A DNA stretch of 64,000 nucleotides from Sphingomonas citricola (GTDB taxonomy: Bacteria > Pseudomonadota > Alphaproteobacteria > Sphingomonadales > Sphingomonadaceae). The stretch covers positions 496,001 to 560,000 of the forward strand of contig NZ_JAHXZM010000001.1 of NCBI RefSeq assembly GCF_019429535.1, given 5' to 3'. Both the position numbers and the translations under genes were made by a program. Below are positions 54,793 through 62,609 of the stretch, one piece after another. The notes below the pieces were generated by a model that was given only the letters and a program-made list of their open reading frames with translations, searched no databases and was not told the origin of the DNA. The stretch's first letter is position 1. Every line of letters begins with the position of its first letter.

Positions 54793-55781
54793 GAACGGAT
54801 ACCGCGCAGCTGATCGTTCCAGTCTTTGAAGCCGTCCGCAGGATACATGATCCGCACGTCGAACCCGCGTGTGCGCAGACCCTCCGCTGCCTTGTTCGCC
54901 GCCTCGCGCCCCGGCTTGTCGTTCTGTCCTGCGATGACGATCGAGCGGATGCGGGCCGGGTATTGCGCTTCGATCATCAGCGCTGTGCCGAGACATGCCC
55001 ACACCTCACGCCCCGGAAGCTCTTGCGCGAGCGAGAGCGCGTCTTCCGGCCCCTCGGTGACGATCACCTCGTGCGGTGTGTCCTTGCTCCGGCAGGTGAC
55101 GCGGACAGCACCGCCCTTGATGCGGCCGAGCGAGCGCTTCGGCTTCAGCATGTCCGCCTTCGCTGATCCATCGGGCTGAATGAAGATGCGCTGGAGCCCG
55201 ACCGGGTACGGCTGACCCTCAATGGCCACGGCGGCGAGCAGTGCGGGCACGTTGGGGCCGCACTCGCCAGTGTCGTCGTCGTACCAGGCGGGGGTCATGC
55301 CGAAGCGAAAGCTTGGCGGTAGTGGCATGGTGATGCCACGCGAGCGGGCGTACGCCTCAGCTGGCGTCTCGTCGCACAGCTCCGCCGCATACCACACGGC
55401 TTGCGCGCGCTGGATCGCAGCCTGCCGCTCGGTTTCCTCTTCCTTCGCGGCCTTCACGCGTTCGGCAGGATCGACCCACGGCAGGTTCGCACCGGCGAGC
55501 CATTCGACCGCGCGACGGAAGTTCAGCTTCTCGGCGTGCATTACGAGCGACACGATGTCGCCCGACGCTCCGCAGCCGAAGCAATGGTAGGTGCCCTTGG
55601 CGTCGTTCAGCCGCAGGGATGGGGAGCGCTCCTGGTGGAACAAGCAGAGCGATACCTTCTCGCGACCGGCTTTCGTCACCTTAGCCCGGCGCGCGACCAC
55701 GTCGCTGATGTTGTGCTTGTCCTTTGCCTCGTCGACGATGCGGCGGAAGGTGGCAGCCTGTTCGTAGGAATAGGCGTTCAT
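54789..55781 (-). CDS. phage DNA primase (CHC2 zinc finger + Toprim)
   Basis: A 330-residue DnaG-type primase. The zinc finger is C-x2-H-...-C-x2-C in VSLCLFHQERSPSLRLND and GTYHCFGCGASGD (residues ~43-75). Toprim motifs are EVIVTEGPEDALSLAQEL near residue 240 and the IVIAGQNDKPG region, where the second acidic motif looks weak. It is shorter than cellular DnaG and has no DnaB-binding C-domain. It is coupled to dnaB (GTGA) and to the upstream gene (4-base overlap). Confidence 0.88.
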   Translation of the reverse strand: MNAYSYEQAATFRRIVDEAKDKHNISDVVARRAKVTKAGREKVSLCLFHQERSPSLRLNDAKGTYHCFGCGASGDIVSLVMHAEKLNFRRAVEWLAGANLPWVDPAERVKAAKEEETERQAAIQRAQAVWYAAELCDETPAEAYARSRGITMPLPPSFRFGMTPAWYDDDTGECGPNVPALLAAVAIEGQPYPVGLQRIFIQPDGSAKADMLKPKRSLGRIKGGAVRVTCRSKDTPHEVIVTEGPEDALSLAQELPGREVWACLGTALMIEAQYPARIRSIVIAGQNDKPGREAANKAAEGLRTRGFDVRIMYPADGFKDWNDQLRGIRS

Positions 55782-56245
55782 GCCTGTGCCTTCCCGGTCG
55801 CGATCATGTCGAGCCAGCGACCGGTTACGGCATGGACGCGCCGGATCAGCGCTTCCTGCGGCGCCAGTTCCTCGCAGGTCGTGACCCCGTCGAACTCGGC
55901 AGCCATGATGGCGGGGAGTAGCTGGGCGATCGTCAGCGAAGCCGGATCGTCGCCAGTGCAGACGCTGCCAGCATCGGCCCAGCGTCCACCCACCAGCCCG
56001 AGCAGGGGGTCCGCGAAGCGGCCGCCCCATTCGCGACACCCGGCGAGGAACGTGGGCATGTCGATGGGCGAGGCCGTGTTCGCGTAGGCGGCAGCACGAT
56101 CCTCGGACTTGCCGAGCACGCGGCCGATGTCGTTCCACGTTGCACCATCCTCCGTCTTGATCGACGTGAGCGTAGCGTTCTGTGCCTCCACCGCGTTTAA
56201 CGCGGAAAAGGTACGACGGCGGGCGTGGATGTACGGCGCGTTCAT
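55778..56245 (-). CDS. phage early protein, HTH-like
   Basis: A 155-residue protein. NATLTSIKTEDGATWNDIGR and VLGKSEDRAAAYANTASPID look like a helix-turn-helix (Xre-like recognition: WNDIGRVLGKSEDRAA). Then a Trp/Gly-rich segment (REWGGRFADPLLGLVGGRW) and a C-terminal helix follow. It is the first gene of the leftward replication operon and may regulate it or help initiation. Function not established. Confidence 0.55.
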   Translation of the reverse strand: MNAPYIHARRRTFSALNAVEAQNATLTSIKTEDGATWNDIGRVLGKSEDRAAAYANTASPIDMPTFLAGCREWGGRFADPLLGLVGGRWADAGSVCTGDDPASLTIAQLLPAIMAAEFDGVTTCEELAPQEALIRRVHAVTGRWLDMIATGKAQA

Positions 56246-56298
56246 GCGGCAATCCCCAGACCATGGTGAAGGATAGAAAAGCGCGACGCGGAAACGAG

Positions 56299-56496
56299 AT
56301 GACCACGGTCGCTCTGGCAAACCTGATTGCGGTGCTCGTCGACACGATGCGACATGCAGACCTGCCAAACGACACGGTGCATCACTTCTTGTCTGAGCTG
56401 GAGCAGCTGAACAAAGAGACGCTGTACGGGGGCGCCGCCGAGTTCATGTCGTTTTTGACAGGAGTGCTGCGTGGAGCAGTGGCGTCGAATGACTAA
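56299..56496 (+). CDS. small phage protein, 65 residues
   Basis: MTTVALANLIAVLVDTMRHA starts a helical protein (SELEQLNKETLYGGAAEFMS). ATG 56263 is an alternative start. It is read opposite to the early genes, in the gap between them and the cro-like gene. Role unknown. Confidence 0.4.
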   Translation: MTTVALANLIAVLVDTMRHADLPNDTVHHFLSELEQLNKETLYGGAAEFMSFLTGVLRGAVASND

Positions 56497-56548
56497 GCCA
56501 AAGATTGGCTCTACAGGGGAGACGATCAAAGACCGCGCCAAACATTTC

Positions 56549-56800
56549 TTAACCGCGATGGTCATCGACATCGAAATTTGCGGCAGGATAGAGGTCACTT
56601 CGTAGAAGCTGACGGGAGATTCCCGTGGCTTGTTCAACGCGCAGAACATAGCGAGGCGGAAGGGCGCTTCGCCGACGTACGAGCTGCCAGATGTTGCCAG
56701 ACGTGCAGCCGCAGATTGATGCGAGCTTGCCTTGGCTACCAGCGGCACTGATTGCTTTGAGCAAAGCCTCATAGCCGTCTATGACCTTGGGAGAATGCAT
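56549..56800 (-). CDS. Cro/YdaS-like repressor
   Basis: An 83-residue single HTH protein: GYEALLKAISAAGSQGKLAS, ICGCTSGNIWQLVRRRSALP, then PRYVLRVEQATGISRQLL. This is the YdaS/Cro layout. It is divergent from the cI-type gene across 56 bases containing an operator. It would repress cI and start lytic transcription leftward. ATG 56800 is the start that leaves the operator free. Confidence 0.82.
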   Translation of the reverse strand: MHSPKVIDGYEALLKAISAAGSQGKLASICGCTSGNIWQLVRRRSALPPRYVLRVEQATGISRQLLRSDLYPAANFDVDDHRG

Positions 56801-56831
56801 GCCGCGGATCGTAGCACCACTGACAGCTTCG

Positions 56832-56851
56832 ATCCATAGCAAACTATGGAT
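56832..56851. promoter_or_regulatory. operator in the cro/cI intergenic region
   Basis: A perfect inverted repeat ATCCATAG-CAAA-CTATGGAT, ending 5 bases before the cI start. The 10-mer GCAAACTATG inside it recurs at 57506-57515. It is AT-rich and placed as an OR-type operator that lets CI regulate itself and cro. Confidence 0.75.
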
Positions 56852-56856
56852 ATAGT

Positions 56857-57495
56857 ATGATCAAACGTGATCGCCTTCAGGAAGTAATGTCCGAGCGCGG
56901 TATGTCCCAAGCGGCGCTGGCGTCTTTGGCGGGCGTTTCAGCTGCCGCTGTTCAGCAGATTCTAAATGGGAAGACTCGTAGAACGCGTTATTTGCCCGAT
57001 ATCGCAAAGGCCCTTGGCGTCACGGAAGAATGGCTGAAAGGTGAAGCCGCTGCCCGAGAGGGGTTCGTTGCCGATGACGGGAAGTCATGGATTGTAGCGC
57101 TGCGATCCCTATCGCTTTCCGACATTGCGTTTGACATCAACGAAGCGACTGGCGCTGAGCGTTTTTTTGATCGTCGACTGCTGCCGTTTGACCCTAATAG
57201 ACCAGCTGACCAGGGAGACTTTTTCGTCTTGAGTGATCTAGGCTCCGACATGGCGCCTTCGATCGCTGCCGATGATCACGTCATCGTAGATGAAACGCAG
57301 GTCACCATCGATCGGCAAGGTGGCGTCTGGGCGCTCTCGCTTGCCTCTATAGCCATGATCCGTCGTGTCACTCGAATAGCACCTCAACGACTGATGCTTA
57401 CAGCGGATGCTGGACCCCACCACACAGTGGAGGTGAATGACGCCGACGTCTTCATATTTGGCCGTATCGTTTGGCACTCTGAAGCAAAGTGTTGA
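56857..57495 (+). CDS. CI-type phage repressor with degenerate S24 domain
   Basis: A 212-residue repressor. The Xre HTH lies at 10-60 (MSQAALASLAGVSAAAVQQI). The C-terminal LexA/S24-type domain lies at ~115-205. In S24 proteases the Ser of GDSM and a later Lys form the dyad; here the first motif reads GSDM (Asp131 at the Ser position) and the second IRRV (Arg169 at the Lys position). The fold for dimerisation is kept, but RecA-stimulated self-cleavage is unlikely. Operators flank the gene at 56832 and 57506. Confidence 0.88.
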   Translation: MIKRDRLQEVMSERGMSQAALASLAGVSAAAVQQILNGKTRRTRYLPDIAKALGVTEEWLKGEAAAREGFVADDGKSWIVALRSLSLSDIAFDINEATGAERFFDRRLLPFDPNRPADQGDFFVLSDLGSDMAPSIAADDHVIVDETQVTIDRQGGVWALSLASIAMIRRVTRIAPQRLMLTADAGPHHTVEVNDADVFIFGRIVWHSEAKC

Positions 57496-57505
57496 TGGGC
57501 GCTTG

Positions 57506-57522
57506 GCAAACTATGCATAGTT
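57506..57522. promoter_or_regulatory. second repressor operator, after cI
   Basis: GCAAACTATGCATAGTT. It contains the perfect 14-bp palindrome AACTATGCATAGTT (57509-57522) and the same GCAAACTATG 10-mer as the cro/cI operator. It lies 120 bases before the gene at 57642, so the repressor probably also controls the rightward operon. Confidence 0.7.
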
Positions 57523-57641
57523 AGCTATTGATCGCGTATCACCTGATCGCCTCCGGGCCGAAGACGGTGATCGCAGGCTCGTAACGCACGCACTCCTCGG
57601 ATGCCTCTGCCGCACTCCTGCGTCCTCGCAGGAGATGCACG

Positions 57642-58871
57642 ATGGCAACCCAGCTCAAGCCTTCCGACTTCACCTATGCCGCGCCAACGCCGCGGCCCAA
57701 CATCCGTGTTGTGTTCAACGCTGGTCCGGCAGCGCTCGCCGTTCGCGAGAAGGCTGACCAGCTACCCGCCGACATCCGCGACGCCACTCTCGACGAGATC
57801 ACCAGCGATCCGGTCGCTGATTGGGATGCGGCTTGCGCGAAGATGGAAGGGGCGATCAGCGCTCGCGACACGTACTTCAACAAGACCATGCAGCCAGCGA
57901 ACGAGCTGTATAAACAGGCGCGCAACGCCGGGCTCGATATCGCTGGGGTTCTCGCATACGTGACCCGCTGCGAGGACGAGTATGGCGTTCTGGTCCGTGC
58001 CGTCGACCTCGCCATTGAGGCTGTGGTCCTGATCCCGGCACCGGACGCCTCGGCACTGGCCTACAAGATCAAGGCGTTCATCGGGCAGGAGTGCCATGTC
58101 TGCGAAGGCTACGAGACCTCGTTTGAGGCGCTGGTGGCGGACGCAAATGCACTCATCGTCGCACCCGTCGATCCATACATGCGCGGTCCGATGATTGCAT
58201 GGGAGAAGGGATACGAGACCTTCACCGAGGCACGGCGCGAGCGCCTCAAGTACGAGCGCGATTACTACACCCCGGCCGGCATGAGCGTCACGACGGACAT
58301 GCAGGACCACTACGACCGCCTCGTGAGCGAAGAAGGCGAGGCACTGGAGCGGCTGCTCAAGCTTACCGCTCCCAGCCAGAACGAATTGGCCATCAAGCTC
58401 AAGATCGTGGCTGAGGGCGATGAGTGGCGGCTCGCGCAGGATCGCTCGATCACCGCAAAGATCGCTGCCGATGCACGTCGGTTCGGTCGGCATGGTGCTT
58501 ATCTGCAGAGCGATGCTCATCTGCTCGACGCCTTCCGCATCGTTCGTAAGGAGCGCGCGGCGTCGTTGGCAGACGTCGATAACCTGATGTCGGACGAAGA
58601 GAACGACGCTCGCTACGAGCGTGGGATCACGGCCGAGAAGGTCTTGTGGGCCGAGCGCGCCAGCACGCTTGAAGGCGTGATCGCAAAGCTGCGGGTCGTA
58701 ATGCCGCTCAGTTGTGCCGACGCTTGGACGGACCATGCAGTCGTTGATCCGGCAGACCCGACCTTCAAGGCCGGTGTCGCTGAAGCGGACATCGGCGACA
58801 AGGTGCTGTGGTCGGCAATCGAGGACCTTGCCCGCATTGCTGGTGTGGACCTGTCGGAGCAGGGCGCATGA
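57642..58871 (+). CDS. phage early protein, 409 residues, unknown
   Basis: A soluble, mostly helical protein, acidic overall. The start MATQLKPSDFTYAAPTPRPN is preceded by AGGAG. Visible blocks are DWDAACAKMEGAISARDTYF, GPMIAWEKGYETFTEARRER and NELAIKLKIVAEGDEWRLAQ. I recognise no family. It is the first gene of the rightward repressor-controlled operon and overlaps the next gene by 4 bases. It may serve recombination or nucleotide metabolism, but no motif shows it. Confidence 0.65.
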   Translation: MATQLKPSDFTYAAPTPRPNIRVVFNAGPAALAVREKADQLPADIRDATLDEITSDPVADWDAACAKMEGAISARDTYFNKTMQPANELYKQARNAGLDIAGVLAYVTRCEDEYGVLVRAVDLAIEAVVLIPAPDASALAYKIKAFIGQECHVCEGYETSFEALVADANALIVAPVDPYMRGPMIAWEKGYETFTEARRERLKYERDYYTPAGMSVTTDMQDHYDRLVSEEGEALERLLKLTAPSQNELAIKLKIVAEGDEWRLAQDRSITAKIAADARRFGRHGAYLQSDAHLLDAFRIVRKERAASLADVDNLMSDEENDARYERGITAEKVLWAERASTLEGVIAKLRVVMPLSCADAWTDHAVVDPADPTFKAGVAEADIGDKVLWSAIEDLARIAGVDLSEQGA

Positions 58872-59107
58872 GCTGCCGGGCTTGCACTCACTGGGATCGC
58901 TACAAGGGCGCAAGCGCCGAGCTAGGCGACTGCCGCCGCTACCCGCCGCGGATCAACGACCAGTTGCTCGCTCGCATCTTACCGGGCCTGAGTACGCCCT
59001 TGTCTGATCACGACGAGGTCGAGCGCGATCTGTATGTCGCCAGTGCCTTCCCGATCACGCATGAGAGCAGCGGCTGCGGGGAATATGACAGCGCGGTGCC
59101 GTTATGA
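58868..59107 (+). CDS. Cys-rich phage protein, copy 1
   Basis: A 79-residue protein: CRACTHWDRYKG, GDCRRYPP and a C-terminal HESSGCGEYD give a C-x2-C ... C ... C set that could hold one zinc ion. It has the same layout as the next gene and overlaps the 409-residue gene by ATGA. Confidence 0.6.
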   Translation: MSCRACTHWDRYKGASAELGDCRRYPPRINDQLLARILPGLSTPLSDHDEVERDLYVASAFPITHESSGCGEYDSAVPL

Positions 59108-59361
59108 TGAACTGCGCCTCGTGCCGCTACTGGACCCGCTCAGGTCCGCGGCTGGCGAACGCTACGCGTGATCCGCGCGCCAGCTACGATGTCGGCACCT
59201 GTCAGGTTCACGGCCCTACGGTTGTGACCTGCGGCGGTCTGACGGTGTCCGAGTTTCCTGAGACACATGAGAGTCGCTTCTGCGGAGAGTGGAAGGGCAG
59301 GGAAGGTGGCGGGGATGATGGCGAGCGTGTCGTCGCGTTCCCGGCCAAGCGGGCGGCGTAG
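59104..59361 (+). CDS. Cys-rich phage protein, copy 2
   Basis: An 85-residue protein: CASCRYWTRSG, GTCQVHGP and THESRFCGEW. It shares the C-x2-C-x-W, (G)xC and HES..CGE pattern with the preceding gene and overlaps it by 4 bases. The pair probably arose by duplication. Function unknown; a small zinc-ribbon protein is the best guess. Confidence 0.6.
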   Translation: MMNCASCRYWTRSGPRLANATRDPRASYDVGTCQVHGPTVVTCGGLTVSEFPETHESRFCGEWKGREGGGDDGERVVAFPAKRAA

Positions 59362-59387
59362 CTATGGCTGCCGCCGCCCGTCAGGTG

Positions 59388-59735
59388 TCAGTAGCGGTAG
59401 CGCCGGCCATAGTAGCCACGCGGTCCGCGGTAGCCACGGTAGCTCCGGTACCCACGGTAGCCGCGATACCCACGGTAATTGCGGTATCCGCGATAGCCAC
59501 GATACCCGCGGTAATTCCGGTAACCGCGGTATCCGCGATAGCCTCTGTACCCACGGTATCCGCGGAAGCCCCGACGCGGCGCGTAGTAGCGGCCACGGTT
59601 GAACCCGCGGTTGCGGTAGTACCCGCGATCGTATCGGTACGACTGGGCCGACGCCTCTGTCGGGGCAACGCTTGCGCCGAAGCCGGTCACAAGCATCGCC
59701 AGGGCAGCGAAGATGCCCATCAATTTGTTACGCAT
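59388..59735 (-). CDS. secreted RGY-repeat protein
   Basis: A 115-residue protein: signal peptide with MRNKLMGIFAALAMLVTGFG and cut near APTEASAQ, then a very regular Arg-Gly-Tyr repeat (RGYRGYRGYRGYRNY etc.) over residues 55-104. It is strongly basic and aromatic with no Cys. GGGAGA precedes ATG 59735. Such proteins may stick to polysaccharide, DNA or membranes or form condensates, by inference. The encoding DNA is a 9-base near-tandem repeat. Confidence 0.7.
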   Translation of the reverse strand: MRNKLMGIFAALAMLVTGFGASVAPTEASAQSYRYDRGYYRNRGFNRGRYYAPRRGFRGYRGYRGYRGYRGYRNYRGYRGYRGYRNYRGYRGYRGYRSYRGYRGPRGYYGRRYRY

Positions 59736-59824
59736 ATACAAGTCTCCCAGCGCCTCGCGCGCTTGTGGTCGAAAACAGCCAGCCGCGCCCCATCGTTCCT
59801 GACACGAGCGGCTAGCCGGTTCGG

Positions 59825-60016
59825 TTACTTGACCGGCGTCGCCCCCGGTGTGCCGCACTTCGCGAACTTGCCCTTGGCGTCCTTGCAGCGGATCGGCTTC
59901 GTCGGCGCCTTCTCCGTGCATTTGATGAACTTGCCCTTCGCGTCGCGGCAGGCGGCTGCCTGTGCGGGAGCGGTGAGCAGAGCAGATGCGGTGAGCGCGG
60001 CAAGCAGAAGCTTCAT
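59825..60016 (-). CDS. small secreted protein with two CxDAKGKFxKC units
   Basis: A 63-residue protein: signal peptide MKLLLAALTASALLTAPAQA and two copies of a Cys-flanked unit, CRDAKGKFIKC and CKDAKGKFAKC. The two units may each form a disulfide hairpin. GGAGAGA precedes ATG 60016. It lies upstream of the RGY protein on the same strand. Function unknown. Confidence 0.65.
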   Translation of the reverse strand: MKLLLAALTASALLTAPAQAAACRDAKGKFIKCTEKAPTKPIRCKDAKGKFAKCGTPGATPVK

Positions 60017-60070
60017 GTCTCTCTCCATCAATGAGCGACAGTTCGAGTCGCTGCGAGCAAGGTGCCACGC

Positions 60071-60352
60071 ATGACCGACCTCACACCAGACCGGCAATCA
60101 GCCGTCGAACCGAACGTTGCTCGCGTAACCGCTTTGGCTGCGAGCCTGTCACCTGCGCAACGCAACATGGTCTTGGACCTGGGCTGGGCGGACGTGCCCC
60201 AACCTCCCGTCATCAACAGGATCGTGCGCCGCGCCCTCCTCGCGGCTGAGTTGATGCAGCCGGCTAGCAGACCGTCGGACGGGCGATACCAGCTGACCCC
60301 GCTTGGTGACGCGGTGCGTCGGCATATCCTGGAGGAGCAGCGGTCATGCTGA
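60071..60352 (+). CDS. phage protein with PadR/MarR-like tail, 93 residues
   Basis: MTDLTPDRQSAVEPNVARVT starts a helical protein ending YQLTPLGDAVRRHILEEQRS. The last part looks like the wing and final helix of winged-helix proteins (LTPLGDAVRRHIL). It may bind DNA. It overlaps the nuclease gene by 7 bases. Confidence 0.5.
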   Translation: MTDLTPDRQSAVEPNVARVTALAASLSPAQRNMVLDLGWADVPQPPVINRIVRRALLAAELMQPASRPSDGRYQLTPLGDAVRRHILEEQRSC

Positions 60353-60720
60353 TGGCACCCTTCGTCTGCGAGGTCGTACGCGTGCACGATGGTGACGGCC
60401 CGCTGTGGTGCCGCAATGGCAAGAAGGTGCGCGTCGCCGGCATTCAGGCCCCCGATTACGAGAGTGCTCAGCCCTGCCGCACGCACCGAGCCGCATATGT
60501 CTGCGACGATCGCGCAGCAGATGCCAGTCAGCGGGTCGCTTCGCGTCTCACCCTTCGCAAGCGTCTGACCTGCCAGCCGGTCGATCGGTCATACAGCCGG
60601 ATCGTCGCGCGCTGCACACTGCCGGATGGCCGATCGCTGTCCTGCGCAATGCTCGCCGCGGGCGCCGCTACGCGCTGGGATAGCTACTGGCGCCGCTACA
60701 AGATGGGGGAGTGCCGCTGA
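60346..60720 (+). CDS. SNase-like (thermonuclease-family) nuclease
   Basis: A 124-residue protein. VVRVHDGDGPLWC, KKVRVAGIQAPDYESAQPC and the later SYSRIVARCTLPDGRSL match the SNase fold, which cleaves DNA and RNA with Ca. The catalytic Glu of AxE is Asp here (APDYE), with a Glu two residues on, so activity is uncertain. It has no signal peptide. It overlaps the excisionase candidate by 1 base. Confidence 0.75.
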   Translation: MLMAPFVCEVVRVHDGDGPLWCRNGKKVRVAGIQAPDYESAQPCRTHRAAYVCDDRAADASQRVASRLTLRKRLTCQPVDRSYSRIVARCTLPDGRSLSCAMLAAGAATRWDSYWRRYKMGECR

Positions 60721-60956
60721 TGGGCATGGCCCTCCACCAGCTCCCCGACTGGCCCGCCGGCATGAATCGCGAGACGGCGCTCGCCTACACCGGTGTCGCC
60801 GAGACGCAGCTGCGCGCTTGGGAGAAGGCCGGGAAGGTCACGTTCCGCGCGCGCGGGCCGAACGGTGCCGCCGTCGCGCTCCGTGTCGACCTCGACGCTG
60901 CACTTGCGGGCCTGTTCGCATCCAGCGCCAATGACGAGGATTTCGACTTTGGCTAG
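60720..60956 (+). CDS. putative excisionase / MerR-like HTH protein
   Basis: A 78-residue protein with a MerR/Xis-type winged helix (MNRETALAYTGVAETQLRAW, EKAGKVTFRARGPNG). It is directly upstream of the integrase and overlaps it by 8 bases. Xis proteins bend attachment-site DNA and steer the integrase to excision; that role is inferred from size, fold and position. ATG 60720 overlaps the stop of the nuclease gene. Confidence 0.65.
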   Translation: MGMALHQLPDWPAGMNRETALAYTGVAETQLRAWEKAGKVTFRARGPNGAAVALRVDLDAALAGLFASSANDEDFDFG

Positions 60957-62160
60957 CATCCGGCTCCCGGCCTACGTCCAGGCGCACAAGCGCGCGACAG
61001 GCGAGCCGGCCTATTTCTGGGTCCGCCCGCGCTGGGCTGCCCCGCCGGCCGCGCGGCACGGCAAGACATGTCCGGTCGTCTCGTCGCCGCTCGGGACCGA
61101 CCTCGCCGGCGCGATCTCGAAAGCGAACGCGCTCAACGAGGCCTTCACGCAGTGGCGGCAGGGCGAGCGCGCGAAGCTGACGCCTGGCACGGTGCAGTGG
61201 CTGTTCGATTGGTACCGCGGGCTCGAAAAGTTCAAGGAGCTGCGGCACAACACGCGCGCCGGATACCGGATCGCGATGGACGCGGTCGAGACGATGGCGA
61301 TGAAGGCCGGCACCTTCGGTCAGCGCCGCGCCGCCGCTGTCGACGCCACCGCCGCCGACACGCTCTACCGCAAAGCGCGGGAGAAGCACGGCGAGCGGCA
61401 GGGCGCGTACATGATGCAGGTCTGCCGGCTGGTGTGGAATCAGGCGTCACGCCACAACAAGGCGACCGGCGTGAAGGAGAACCCGTTCGCCGGCATGGGA
61501 ATCAAGTCGAGCAGCGGGGCAGGGCGGGGCAATCGCGCTGCGACGCGCGCTGAATACGACGCCTATCGCGCAGCCGCGCACGAGCTCGGCCGACCGAGCA
61601 TGGCCGCCGCCGCCGCGATCTGCTTCGAGGTCTGCCAGCGCGTCTACGACGCCTTCGGCTACGAGGATCCCGACAAGAGGATCGAGCGCGGCATTCGCTG
61701 GGGCGACTACGTGCCGGGCGTGTCGATCGGGCTAGTGCAGTCCAAGACCGGCAACGTCGTGACGATCCCGCTGGCGGATGGCACCGGCGCCGATCGCCTC
61801 GAGCTATATCCCGAGCTGGAGGCCGAGCTCGCCCGCCTGACGCGCGGTGCCGACGACGAGCTGATCGTACGCGATGAGCGGACCGGCGAGCGGTACACGA
61901 AGGATTACGTCACCAAGCTGCACCGCCGTGTCGCGAAGGCCGCCGGGCTCGACGCCGCGGTGAAGTTTACCAGCTTCCGGCATGGCGGCATCACCGAGAT
62001 CGGCGACAGCGGGACCGACGACGTTCGCGCGGTCAGCGGGCACAGCACGCTCGAGGTCACGCGGATCTACAACAAGGCGAATCAGGAGAAGGCCGTGCGG
62101 ATTGCGGCGAGGAGGCGTGAGCATATTGCGGTGCTCGCGGCGGGGACGGCAGCCGATTAG
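60949..62160 (+). CDS. tyrosine-type site-specific integrase
   Basis: A 403-residue phage integrase. The catalytic domain shows the box II region with FTSFRHGGITEIGD, VSGHSTLEVTR and the nucleophile Tyr in IYNKANQEK. An N-terminal SAM-like region (NTRAGYRIAMDAVETMAM) precedes it. The expected His of HxxR is not seen, which some integrases tolerate. It recombines attP with the tRNA-Asn gene. TTG 60949 is used because GAGGA lies 7 bases upstream; ATG 60931 is possible. Confidence 0.9.
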   Translation: MASIRLPAYVQAHKRATGEPAYFWVRPRWAAPPAARHGKTCPVVSSPLGTDLAGAISKANALNEAFTQWRQGERAKLTPGTVQWLFDWYRGLEKFKELRHNTRAGYRIAMDAVETMAMKAGTFGQRRAAAVDATAADTLYRKAREKHGERQGAYMMQVCRLVWNQASRHNKATGVKENPFAGMGIKSSSGAGRGNRAATRAEYDAYRAAAHELGRPSMAAAAAICFEVCQRVYDAFGYEDPDKRIERGIRWGDYVPGVSIGLVQSKTGNVVTIPLADGTGADRLELYPELEAELARLTRGADDELIVRDERTGERYTKDYVTKLHRRVAKAAGLDAAVKFTSFRHGGITEIGDSGTDDVRAVSGHSTLEVTRIYNKANQEKAVRIAARRREHIAVLAAGTAAD

Positions 62161-62609
62161 GAGGCAGGTGACTTCGACTTTCCATAGCGCTTTTTGGGCA
62201 TTGCGGTCTTAGATCGACCGAACAGACCGCTTACAACCATTCCGATGAGGCCGATTACCGAAACGGCTGTGCTGCCAGCGATAATCGCGAGAATGGTGTC
62301 TGGAAGCTCGAAGTCCGTATGCTTGTGGAAGCCCGCGAGTAGCAGCATGCACCCCACGGCGATGCAGTAGCAAACGACAAATCGGAAGACGTTGTCGGAA
62401 TAGCGCTCGAGCATCTGCGCTTTCACCTCGTCGACCGTCTTCTTGGCTGCGATTCGAGCAAGCTCTGCGTCACGAGCCTCTAATTCGGACGCAAGCTGCC
62501 CGATCACAGTCAAATAGGAATCGTCGTCGCCTTGCTCCGATGCAGTGGGTGCGATCGGAGCAGAGTCAATTATTGATGGGTCAAGCCGGGGCTTGAGCAC
62601 GCGTGGCAA
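62157..62609 (-). CDS. two-helix membrane protein, putative PanT-type toxin
   Basis: A 150-residue protein. A polar N-terminus is followed by a coiled-coil region (QLASELEARDAELARIAAKK) and two hydrophobic helices (FRFVVCYCIAVGCMLLLAGF and ILAIIAGSTAVSVIGLIGMV), with a basic tail KKRYGKSKS. Its start overlaps the Panacea gene upstream by 29 bases, so both are made from one mRNA. In Panacea pairs the partner is often a membrane-active toxin. The toxin role is inferred from that context. Confidence 0.6.
   Translation of the reverse strand: MPRVLKPRLDPSIIDSAPIAPTASEQGDDDSYLTVIGQLASELEARDAELARIAAKKTVDEVKAQMLERYSDNVFRFVVCYCIAVGCMLLLAGFHKHTDFELPDTILAIIAGSTAVSVIGLIGMVVSGLFGRSKTAMPKKRYGKSKSPAS

Noticed and set aside
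59424..59573. CRISPR-like array
   Set aside because: The short regular DNA repeat has no spacers; it encodes the Arg-Gly-Tyr repeat of a signal-peptide protein.
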